13,138 nucleotides of DNA, from positions 1 to 13,138 of the forward strand of contig JBASOM010000057.1 of assembly GCA_049658265.1 (NCBI GenBank), written 5' to 3'. The notes below the pieces were generated by a model that made no database searches, was not told where the DNA came from, and saw only the letters and a program-made list of their open reading frames with translations. The position numbers and the translations under genes were made by a program. Shown here one piece after another: positions 1 through 6,714 of this stretch (positions are counted from its first letter, which is position 1; every line of letters starts with the position of its first letter). The stretch comes from DTU063 sp001512695. Its GTDB lineage: Bacteria > Bacillota > Thermosediminibacteria > Thermosediminibacterales > Tepidanaerobacteraceae.

Positions 1-1235
1 TTCAAAAGGATGCCAATCTAAGGAAAAAGTCGAAAAAAGCGCTCATAGGTATTGACTTAAGCATGATTCAATTGTTAACAGCAAATTACGGATACCAGTA
101 CTCACAGAATCTGATAAAAAAGACAGCTGAGGCTCTTAACCGGTATTGTACCGCTAATCGTATCTTGTTCTACCCAAGAGAGAATCGCTTTGTTTTCTAT
201 GTCCTCGACTATAAAGACAAAGACGAACTTGTTGATTTCAGTAACCTTATTGTAGATACGTTGAGGTCCATATTTGTAACCGAAAGAATAGGTGGCGGGA
301 TAGGGATTGTAGAAATTGAGCAGGACCAAAATGATTTCGAAGTTGATTTGCTTTTAAGTAGGCTTCTCATTGCCTCGGAGAAGTCTGTAAGCGTTTTTGG
401 TAGAGACTTTGAAATATGTTTTTATGATGAAGAGCTGGAAGCTGTAGTTGAACGTGAAAGGGAAATTATTAAAGCTTTAAGCGCTATAGCAGCTGACGAA
501 GATACAAATAACGACATATTTTTGCAATATCAACCGATTGTGGATTTAAAAACAAGTTCAGTTATCGCTTTTGAAGCACTGGCCAGATTGAGGACGGAAA
601 AGCTCGGACTTGTCCCACCCCTGGAATTCATACCGATTGCAGAGAAAACAAAGCTTATTCTTCCAATTGGTGAAAAAGTAATTGTAAAAGCATTTCGCTT
701 TTTAAACAGGCTCAAAAAGCTTGGATATGATAAGATCAGCATATCTTTAAACGTTTCTGCCATTCAGTTGTTGAATCCTGATTTTACAAGTAACCTGTTT
801 GAGTTAATAAAGGAGATGGAGGTTAATCCGAAGAACATTTGTATAGAGATCACTGAATCGGTTTTTGCTTCCGATTATGATTACATAAATAAAATTATTA
901 TGAAACTACGGGACGCAGGTCTTTACATAGCAATAGATGACTTTGGGAAAGGCTATTCATCTCTTGCCAGAGAAAAGGGCTTAAGAGTTGATTGCATGAA
1001 AATAGACCAGTTTTTTATTGATAAATTGTTGTATACAGACCATAAGAAAGCAATAACCAGCGACATCATTTCGATTGCCCATAAACTTGGACACAGCACA
1101 ATTGCTGAAGGAGTCGAACATGAAGGCCAGCTAAAGTATTTAAAGGATTATAATTGTGACATGATCCAGGGATATCTGATCAGCAAACCACTTGATGAAG
1201 ACGATGCAATTATGTTTTTAATAAAGCAAGGATAA
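1..1235 (+). CDS. GGDEF-EAL cyclic-di-GMP phosphodiesterase, 5' end outside window
   Basis: Likely hydrolyses the second messenger c-di-GMP to pGpG. The frame is already open at the left edge (in-frame codons from base 3), and the residues before the first ATG at 63 read like the start of a GGDEF fold (ALIGIDLS), so the ATG at 63 is internal and the gene begins upstream. Numbering from that Met, residues 1-125 are a degenerate GGDEF domain: the active loop reads PRENRF where RxGGDEF is expected, so it is probably not a cyclase. Residues 150-388 are an EAL domain with the EAL motif (E171), N230, E262, D292-D293 in DDFGKGYSS, K313, E349 and E352 in AEGVE, and Q369, the usual Mg2+ and catalytic positions. 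No membrane segment is visible in this part; any sensor domain lies upstream. It ends at a hairpin shared with the convergent chemoreceptor gene. The family is secure; activity is inferred from the conserved residues. Confidence 0.92.
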   Translation, partial: QKDANLRKKSKKALIGIDLSMIQLLTANYGYQYSQNLIKKTAEALNRYCTANRILFYPRENRFVFYVLDYKDKDELVDFSNLIVDTLRSIFVTERIGGGIGIVEIEQDQNDFEVDLLLSRLLIASEKSVSVFGRDFEICFYDEELEAVVEREREIIKALSAIAADEDTNNDIFLQYQPIVDLKTSSVIAFEALARLRTEKLGLVPPLEFIPIAEKTKLILPIGEKVIVKAFRFLNRLKKLGYDKISISLNVSAIQLLNPDFTSNLFELIKEMEVNPKNICIEITESVFASDYDYINKIIMKLRDAGLYIAIDDFGKGYSSLAREKGLRVDCMKIDQFFIDKLLYTDHKKAITSDIISIAHKLGHSTIAEGVEHEGQLKYLKDYNCDMIQGYLISKPLDEDDAIMFLIKQG

Positions 1236-1238
1236 AAA

Positions 1239-1304
1239 GGGGTTTTCGGATATTGAGATTTTCTCCAGGCTATTTAGTGGGAGCTGACAATATCGGGAAA
1301 CCCC
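1239..1304. terminator. Long bidirectional hairpin terminator between convergent genes
   Basis: The arms at 1239-1255 and 1288-1304 pair over 14 of 17 positions (GGGGTTT outer, GATATTG inner). A second small stem, CTCC at 1263-1266 with GGAG at 1280-1283, sits inside the loop. Read on the minus strand, the outer arm is followed directly by TTTTT, the classic intrinsic terminator for the chemoreceptor gene. On the plus strand it is followed by the T-rich TGTTCTTTTCC, weaker but plausible for the EAL gene. It fills the 87-base gap between the two stops. Confidence 0.75.
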
Positions 1305-1322
1305 TGTTCTTTTCCTATGCAG

Positions 1323-3322
1323 TTATACTTTAAACTTAGATACCAATTCGATCAGTTTTTGTGAACTTTGCTTGGTAATCATGCAATACTTGATTACTTC
1401 TTCTGCATTTTCAATAACAACCGATGTTTTCTCTGCTATCTTGGATGTTCCGACTGCGTTTTCATTGTTTGCCGATGTAATCTCATCTATAGCTCTATTC
1501 ATATTCTGAGCTGAAGCCAACAATTCTTCGGCAGTAGCACTAAAATCAGTTACCATATTGTTTACAAGTTCGGCGTCATTGTTGTACTGATCGCTTATAT
1601 TCACCATTGAAGCATAATCGCTGATTACAGTTTTATCAATGAAGTTAAGAATTCCCTGTGAGTTCTGAGACAGATCTTCCACCGACAAAACTACTTCTTT
1701 GGTAACTTTCTGTATCTCATTGACAGCAGTTTTTGAATCCTCAGCCAGAGCCCTGATTTCATCTGCTACCACAGCAAAACCTTTGCCCGCTTCACCGGCC
1801 CTGGCTGCCTCTATGGCCGCGTTGAGAGCTAATAGATTGGTCTTGGCGGCAATATCCAAAATGGTATCCGATAGTACATTGATCTGTTCGACTGCCTTTG
1901 ATTTTTCGATAGCGTTTATCAGTTTTTCATAGGTATTTGCGTAAATTTCGGTAGCACTCTTCTGGGACTCTACGGCATGTAACTTGAGATTATTGGCCCT
2001 TTCGCTTATCTCAACAGCAACTTTTGCACCATCCTGGGCTTTCATCGCTAGGGAATCGATGGCGGCTCCGATTTCTTCAACTGTGGCGTTCATTTCCTGG
2101 GTGGATGCTGCCGTTTCTTCCATGTTGGCTGATAGTTCTTCCGTTGTGGTTGAAACATCCTCGATTTGCACATTAAGATCTTCCATGTTTCTGGTTGTGA
2201 TATCGACATTTTCTGAAAGATAGCCGGCTTCCGCGACGACGCCGTTTACAATTTCCTTCATGGACCTTTGTAATGTTTCTATGGATCTTTGCAACTGTCC
2301 AATCTCGTCTTTTCGTTTTAAGTCTTTTGAGGATATTGTCTGGGTAAAATCTCCTTCTGCCGCTATGCCAAGAAGTTTAGAAGCTTGCACAATCGGTTTG
2401 GATATGCTAGTTGCGATGAAATAGGAAAGAGCAATACCGCCAAGGACAAAAACCATAAAAACAAGAGGCATATAAGCCTGTATTTTGCCTAGGCTTGCCA
2501 ACACTTCATCTTCTGGCGCACTTACGGCTAAATACCAATCCAATCCCTCAATGGGTGCGAAACCAACGATGTTAGTAACTCCATTATATGTATAACGGCT
2601 GCTTCCCTTATGGCCTTCCAGCATCTGCTTTTTCAACTGGGCAAGAGACGCATAGGACAGATCTTCTTTGGAGCTCTCTATGGCATTAAACATGTTTATA
2701 ACTTGCTCCTCGTCATAATGAGCTATTGTGGTACCGTCTTTATTGATGACAAATGCTTTGCCGGACTGCCCAAAGTTGATATCGTCAACAACATCACTTA
2801 ACGTGGTACCTTCTCTGACAGCTATCATGGATGCCACGATTTGACCGTTTTCTTTTATTGGAACTCCAAAGCATAGTATAACCGAGCCATCGTGTTTGCT
2901 TATGATTGGATCTGATACTGCATTTTCACCGTTCATTGACTTAATATAATAGGCTCTATCACTGACATCTATTGATGTATCTTCGGTAGACATCATGGTT
3001 CCGCTGGCATCTGCTATGCCCATCCTGATATGTCCTTTGTGTTCAACTTCTTTTTTAAGTATCGACAATTTTTCTTCTATTGGTATGCTTGTGTCATATA
3101 TTGCTGGCATTGCAGCTAAACTCTCTAGGGAAGCCAATTCGGCATTTAAGCGGCTTTTTACGATTTTTGCTCCCTGGTATTTTCAACATTTTTCATTGAA
3201 TTCATCGCTTCTGCTTCGATAGTTGTAGCCGAAATGTTACACAGTACAACAGTCAGGCCTAAAAATGCAACTATGAACAGTGGTACAAAAAGAAGCACGA
3301 TTTTTGATTTAAGACTTTTCAT
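1323..3322 (-). CDS. Methyl-accepting chemotaxis protein (Cache-HAMP-MCP), one-base frameshift near N-terminus
   Basis: Transmembrane chemoreceptor that signals to CheA/CheW. The true start is the ATG at 3322: GAGGAG lies just upstream and the first residues are MKSLKSKIVLLFVPLFIVAF, a signal-anchor segment. That frame hits TAA at 3158-3160, while the frame holding the rest is open from 3182 and reads QGAKIVKSRLNAELASLE, normal chemoreceptor sequence. One missing base between about 3160 and 3182 explains this. A TTG at 3137 opens the long remaining frame (604 aa) but has no ribosome binding site. In order follow a dCache-type extracellular sensor, a second membrane segment (LVFMVFVLGGIALSYFI), a HAMP domain, and the coiled-coil signalling domain with the conserved tip around TNLLALNAAIEAARAGE. 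The protein ends SKFKV, without a CheR-docking pentapeptide. The ligand cannot be read from the sequence. As written the gene would give a receptor lacking its first membrane helix; a sequencing error is a real alternative. Confidence 0.88.
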
Positions 3323-3398
3323 AAGTTACTCCTCGCTTCCGATATCTTAATTTGGCATTTGCTTTTGTTTGTCTCACAATTTCCATTAATTAGGACGA

Positions 3399-3427
3399 AT
3401 TATACTATATTAGTATAGTCGAATCAA
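3399..3427 (-). promoter_or_regulatory. Sigma-A promoter of the chemoreceptor gene
   Basis: On the minus strand TTGATT (3427-3422), a 17-base spacer and a perfect TATAAT (3404-3399) lie about 77 bases upstream of the ATG at 3322. A perfect inverted repeat TATACTA-TAT-TAGTATA (3401-3417) overlaps the -10 box and spacer and could bind a regulator, though AT-rich chance pairing is possible. No sigma-D (flagellar type) promoter was recognised. Confidence 0.65.
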
Positions 3428-3597
3428 TAATTTTTTTATCGAAGCATGTAAAAAATTTTTCACAGCAGGTCGCTATTTGTCTTAACTTTGATGCAAAGTG
3501 TGTAACATTGGTACCGATGGTTAAAAAGTGAATGTGGGAACTGCCCGGTAAATAATGATTTTTATCACGCCTTTAGAAGATGAGGTAAGAAAACAAT
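3428..3597. other. Intergenic stretch without a recognisable gene
   Basis: The whole gap between the chemoreceptor start and the creatininase-family stop is about 319 bases and also holds the promoter (3399-3427) and terminator (3598-3636). In the rest I see only a small inverted repeat (ACTTTG-ATG-CAAAGT, 3485-3499) and a plus-strand 14-codon frame at 3555-3599 with no ribosome binding site. No riboswitch, tRNA or conserved coding pattern was recognised. Confidence 0.4.
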
Positions 3598-3636
3598 AAA
3601 AATCCTCTGATGATGAGTTTTCATCAGAGGATTTTT
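3598..3636 (-). terminator. Intrinsic terminator of the creatininase-family gene
   Basis: Perfect 16-bp inverted repeat (3598-3613 with 3621-3636) around a 7-base loop, starting 5 bases beyond the stop codon of the minus-strand gene. The A-run and T-run at the stem ends make it usable in both directions. Core arm: ATCCTCTGATGA. Confidence 0.9.
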
Positions 3637-3641
3637 ATTAC

Positions 3642-4418
3642 TCAATCTAATTTAGCTTTTGCATGGCCTGTTGTATTGTAATTCCAGTCTCTTTCATTTA
3701 GATAATCAATGGCATCTATCAAGCACTTAACCAATACATCGTGCATCTTTTTGCCTTTTTCAGCAGAGGCTTTGGTAGCATCTCCCGTTTGGCCGGTGTC
3801 GGTAATCTCTGCAAAATCCCACTTTACATCTACATATGGAGGCAGATTATCGGGAACTACTGATTTGGCAAGCTCGGGTTCGCACCACTGGGGATAATAA
3901 TAGTACATGATTGAGGACTCGCCTTCGCCCGCATGGCCCAAGCCATCCCAAACCTCAAAGGTGTCTTTTGGCAGTAGTTCTCCTGCAGTTACCCACCACT
4001 GCGGTAGAGCAATTATTCTGGCATCCGGATATTTTTCTTTTATCTGGCGGCTAGCTATTTCAATAGGAGCTATATTTCCGTCGTGGCCATTTATGATTAT
4101 GATTCTTTTTATGCCATTTCTTAGAACGGATGCTATCACGTCATATAACACTCTAATTGTCGTATCATAACTAAATGTCAATGTAAAGGGAAAGTTATCG
4201 TAATGGCCACTATACCCAATGGGAATTGGAGGGAGTGCCAGTATGTCATCATAATGTTCGGCCACTTCGCAAGCCAGCTTGTAGGCCACCAGTGTATCAG
4301 TTCCTAGCGGCAAGTGGTACCCGTGGGCCTCGCAGGAACCAATGGATAAAATTACCTTGTTATATTTACCATTGATAAATTGATTCGCCGTCATTTTATA
4401 TGCTTCATAGTTTTTCAC
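3642..4418 (-). CDS. Creatininase-superfamily metal-dependent amidohydrolase
   Basis: A 258-residue protein of normal family length. It shows the N-terminal metal site SCEAHGYHLPLGTDT (E30, H32, H35, D41), the NGHDGN motif (110-115, H112) and GHAGEGESS (161-169, E167). These are the creatininase/MftE/FAPy-deformylase fold signatures, so it is probably a soluble, divalent-metal amide or C-N hydrolase. Classical creatininase has a Glu two residues after the NGH histidine; here that position is Gly, as in other members of the superfamily, so creatinine is an unlikely substrate. The start is GTG at 4418, with AAAGGGGGAT about 9 bases upstream; the nearby ATG is out of frame. It is a single-gene unit with its own promoter and terminator, and no neighbour points to a pathway (no radical-SAM or mycofactocin genes). 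Family secure, substrate unknown. Confidence 0.88.
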   Translation of the reverse strand: MKNYEAYKMTANQFINGKYNKVILSIGSCEAHGYHLPLGTDTLVAYKLACEVAEHYDDILALPPIPIGYSGHYDNFPFTLTFSYDTTIRVLYDVIASVLRNGIKRIIIINGHDGNIAPIEIASRQIKEKYPDARIIALPQWWVTAGELLPKDTFEVWDGLGHAGEGESSIMYYYYPQWCEPELAKSVVPDNLPPYVDVKWDFAEITDTGQTGDATKASAEKGKKMHDVLVKCLIDAIDYLNERDWNYNTTGHAKAKLD

Positions 4419-4470
4419 CTTCTCATCCCCCTTTAATTAAACTTTGAATATTACACAAATTACCAATGTT

Positions 4471-4499
4471 ATAGTATCAACTTCCTAAAATTCTGTCAA
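4471..4499 (-). promoter_or_regulatory. Sigma-A promoter of the creatininase-family gene
   Basis: On the minus strand a consensus TTGACA (4499-4494), a 17-base spacer and TACTAT (4476-4471, 4 of 6 matches) lie about 53 bases upstream of the GTG start. TATAAC, 3 bases further on, is an alternative -10 at poorer spacing. Confidence 0.55.
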
Positions 4500-4530
4500 T
4501 ACATTGGTGGAGCCATGCCGATCAACATTA

Positions 4531-4562
4531 AAAAATGGCCACCCTGTAGGACAGCCATTTTT
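4531..4562 (-). terminator. Intrinsic terminator of the hemerythrin gene
   Basis: AAAAATGGC (4531-4539) pairs with GCCATTTTT (4554-4562), with a short CCT/AGG helix possible in the loop. It begins 7 bases past the stop of the minus-strand hemerythrin gene and ends in a T-run on that strand. Confidence 0.8.
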
Positions 4563-4568
4563 AACGAA

Positions 4569-4976
4569 TTATTGATCGAGACTTCTAACATACTCTCCTA
4601 TTTTCTTGTCCATTTTTCTGATGTGATTAGAAAGCCAATCTATGACTATTTTATTTGCATTGATAATGACCAGTATATTGCCGCCAGACTTATTAAAGTC
4701 TTCCTTTAATTTGGCAAGATCCTTGATAAAACTCGCATGTGCTTTCTTTTGAGCATCAATTTCAGGATAGCCAATTTTCTCCATGTAGGCTTCTTCATCC
4801 CTAAAGTGTTGTTTTGTGTATTCATCTAAGAAATCGATCATTGTATTGACGTATTCTTTTGCTCTCTGTTGTCTCCCGGCTTCAAACAGCTCATTAGCCT
4901 TTTGAAACCATATTTTGTGTTGATCATCGATATGTTTGACACCTACTGACAAATCTGGAGTCCATTCTATTGACAT
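4569..4976 (-). CDS. Bacteriohemerythrin (di-iron O2-binding protein)
   Basis: Single-domain 135-residue hemerythrin, a soluble four-helix bundle that binds O2 (or NO) at a di-iron centre; in anaerobes it is thought to serve in oxygen sensing, storage or detoxification. Visible ligands are H20 (in IDDQH), H57 and E61 (HFRDE), H80, and H118 and D123 (HIRKMD). The HxxxH pair of the third helix is incomplete: the first position is Q76 (DAQKKAH), so one of the usual five His ligands is Gln. The start ATG at 4976 has GAGGAGG at good spacing. The gene is monocistronic. The neighbouring chemoreceptor and c-di-GMP genes make a redox-signalling role plausible, but this is inference. Confidence 0.93.
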   Translation of the reverse strand: MSIEWTPDLSVGVKHIDDQHKIWFQKANELFEAGRQQRAKEYVNTMIDFLDEYTKQHFRDEEAYMEKIGYPEIDAQKKAHASFIKDLAKLKEDFNKSGGNILVIINANKIVIDWLSNHIRKMDKKIGEYVRSLDQ

Positions 4977-5011
4977 AAAGACCCTCCTCGCAGATTATTC
5001 TTATTACCTAG

Positions 5012-5040
5012 ATTTTATAGGTTTTTTTAGATAATTTCAA
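5012..5040 (-). promoter_or_regulatory. Sigma-A promoter of the hemerythrin gene
   Basis: On the minus strand TTGAAA (5040-5035), a 17-base spacer and TAAAAT (5017-5012) lie about 35 bases upstream of the ATG at 4976. Each box matches the consensus at 5 of 6 bases. Confidence 0.6.
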
Positions 5041-5106
5041 TAGATTTCCAAGAGAAAGGGGTATGTATGTCTAGATTTGTAAGGGAAAGTATGCCTAATA
5101 GCTAGA

Positions 5107-5135
5107 ATTTGACATCTATTTATAATATTTGACAT
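5107..5135 (+). repeat. Two 9-bp direct repeats upstream of the acyltransferase gene
   Basis: ATTTGACAT occurs at 5107-5115 and again at 5127-5135, 20 bases apart, with TATAAT (5121-5126) between them. Neither TTGACA has a good -10 box 16-18 bases downstream. They may be operator half-sites, overlapping promoter elements or chance in AT-rich DNA. An imperfect repeat starting TAGATTT (5041 and 5072) lies just upstream. Confidence 0.3.
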
Positions 5136-5208
5136 TTTTTTCGCTTACTTATTGAAAAAATAGAGACGAGATGAAATAATAAGAATAATAAAATTAAATT
5201 AAATATAT

Positions 5209-5214
5209 GGGGGG
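5209..5214 (+). promoter_or_regulatory. Ribosome binding site that sets a TTG start
   Basis: GGGGGG lies 7 bases before the TTG at 5222. Upstream of the in-frame ATG at 5207 the sequence is pure A/T with no Shine-Dalgarno match, and the G-run would fall inside the coding sequence if that ATG were used. The TTG is therefore the likelier start. Confidence 0.6.
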
Positions 5215-5221
5215 CGGATTT

Positions 5222-6319
5222 TTGGAGAGTATTTTTTCTCCTCAAAAGGTTAATCTCGGCAGGCAGTTGGAGCTGGATGTAGCAAGAGGTCTTGCTATTG
5301 TTTTTATGGTGCTGATACATTCATTTGAGCTTTTTATGGAGCATCCTTTTCCAAATACTGCCTCTACTCACATAATTAGATTTCTCGGTTCTCCACCTGC
5401 AGCACCTGTATTTATGTTACTATTGGGTGTAGGTATTGTCTATTCAAAGAGAACTTCTGCTGCCTTTTTATTTAACAGGGGTATAATGACATTAATTCTC
5501 GCTTATGCACTAGCTTTAAGCCGCGATTTAATTCCCTCGTATGTTGCTTACCTTATAAAAGGTGATGAAGAAATACTAATAGACGGTTTTCTTGAGTTTC
5601 TGGGTGTTGATATTTTACAGTTTGCCGGTCTTACTTTTTTGTTTTTCGCTTTAGTTATAAAACTTAAATTTGAAATATGGCAGATCGTTTCCTGCGTGTT
5701 TGTTTTTAGCACATTTGGTGCAATTTTAGGTGAAAAATCTACAGGAAATCTCGGACTTGACGCGTTTGCTGGTCTATTTTGGGGAACTTGGGATAGAACA
5801 TGGTTTCCCTTTTTCTCATGGATATTTTTCCCCGTAGCCGGATACATTTTCGGTCATTTTCTTATGCATTGCAAAAATAAGACGGAAATGTATAAGAGGA
5901 TATTTATAGTAAGCTCTGTTTCACTAGTTCCCCTTGTAATACTCAGCTATGATTACAGAATTGAATTTGGAGCTTTTGGAGACTTATTTCTGCAGCAATA
6001 CTATCACCAGGACCTCTTCGGGAATATAATTCTTACAATCTTTTCACTATTTTGGATCAGTCTATTATATTTTATCGTCACGTCATTAAAGAATTGTAGT
6101 TTTCATACTCTTCAGCGCTGGAGCAAAAATGTGAATCAAATATATGTTACTCATTGGATTATTTATGGAATTCTGTGTCAGATAATAGAAAATACCCTAA
6201 GTGTATTAGAAATTGTTGTTTTAGCAGCAGTCGTGATAGTGTCGGATTTGATTGCAACTCAATATTTAAAGTTTAAATCAAAAGGGTATTCCTTTAGATT
6301 TGTTATCGGCAAATCCTAG
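5222..6319 (+). CDS. HGSNAT/DUF1624-type membrane acyltransferase
   Basis: Polytopic membrane protein of 365 residues from the preferred TTG (370 if the ATG at 5207 is used). The N-terminal signature LELDVARGLAIVFMVLIHSF resembles the heparan-alpha-glucosaminide N-acetyltransferase-like family, in which a His in the first helix takes part in moving an acetyl group across the membrane; here H33. About ten hydrophobic segments follow, with large aromatic-rich helices (WFPFFSWIFFPVAGYIFG) and a C-terminal YVTHWIIYG block typical of the family. A likely role is acetylation of an envelope glycan or sugar, but the acceptor cannot be read. The gene stands alone on its strand; the next 10 bases lead into a decayed GGDEF fragment. 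No terminator is visible after the stop. Confidence 0.75.
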   Translation: MESIFSPQKVNLGRQLELDVARGLAIVFMVLIHSFELFMEHPFPNTASTHIIRFLGSPPAAPVFMLLLGVGIVYSKRTSAAFLFNRGIMTLILAYALALSRDLIPSYVAYLIKGDEEILIDGFLEFLGVDILQFAGLTFLFFALVIKLKFEIWQIVSCVFVFSTFGAILGEKSTGNLGLDAFAGLFWGTWDRTWFPFFSWIFFPVAGYIFGHFLMHCKNKTEMYKRIFIVSSVSLVPLVILSYDYRIEFGAFGDLFLQQYYHQDLFGNIILTIFSLFWISLLYFIVTSLKNCSFHTLQRWSKNVNQIYVTHWIIYGILCQIIENTLSVLEIVVLAAVVIVSDLIATQYLKFKSKGYSFRFVIGKS

Positions 6320-6327
6320 TTCTATAG

Positions 6328-6704
6328 CAAAACTATTTTCACGGCCATGTCATGGGAGATGAATGTTTGCGTCAAATAGCCAGTGTATTGACGAAGTGTG
6401 TAAACCGGTCTGTTGATTTGGCGGCCCGTTACGGAGGAGAAGAGTTTGCCTGTATACTGCCTGATACAGCATTTACGGTGCAGTGAAAGTAGCCGAAAGG
6501 ATTCGGCAAAGAATTCACGATCTAAAAATAGAACATACTGAATCTCCTGTTTCAAAGTATGTTACTGCAAGTTTTGGAGTAACTACAGTGCGATATTCAT
6601 TAAAGAGCTCGCCAATGGAAATCATTGCTTTTGCCGATAAATTGCTGTATAAAGCTAAAGTATCCGGCCGCGACATGATAGAATACACCAAATTCAGGAG
6701 TTGA
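6328..6704 (+). pseudogene. Remnant of a GGDEF diguanylate cyclase gene, 5' truncated and frameshifted
   Basis: Two frames together spell the C-terminal two thirds of a GGDEF domain. The first frame reads GHVMGDECLRQIASVL, then the intact active-site motif ARYGGEEFACILPDT, and stops at TGA 6484-6486. The second, open from 6465, reads GAVKVAERIRQRI, then VTASFGVTTV and ADKLLYKAKVSGRD to the stop at 6704. One missing base at about 6465-6483 joins them. Everything upstream of the substrate-binding YGH region (start codon, sensor, first GGDEF helix) is absent; similarity starts around 6331, only about 11 bases after the acyltransferase stop. No ribosome binding site or start fits, so it should not make an active cyclase. 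It probably derives from a separate c-di-GMP synthase gene cut by deletion or insertion. Confidence 0.85.
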
Positions 6705-6714
6705 TTAAGTAGGC

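Noticed and set aside
1699..2223. Open frames on the plus strand inside the chemoreceptor gene
   Set aside because: They lie antisense to conserved signalling-domain sequence, have Ala/Ser-rich shadow composition and no ribosome binding sites.
3555..3599. 14-codon plus-strand frame ending just before the hairpin at 3598
   Set aside because: No ribosome binding site, no recognisable sequence, and a stop directly upstream in frame; most likely chance.
5067..5105. 12-codon plus-strand frame starting ATG TCT AGA after AAAGGGG
   Set aside because: A weak Shine-Dalgarno match is present, but the peptide is very short and without a recognisable pattern; not supported as a leader peptide.
5120..5320. 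Minus-strand open frame across the acyltransferase promoter and 5' end
   Set aside because: It overlaps the AT-rich leader and the start of a clearly coding plus-strand gene, and shows no domain.
6322..6555. Minus-strand open frame across the GGDEF remnant
   Set aside because: It is antisense to recognisable GGEEF coding sequence and has no independent support.
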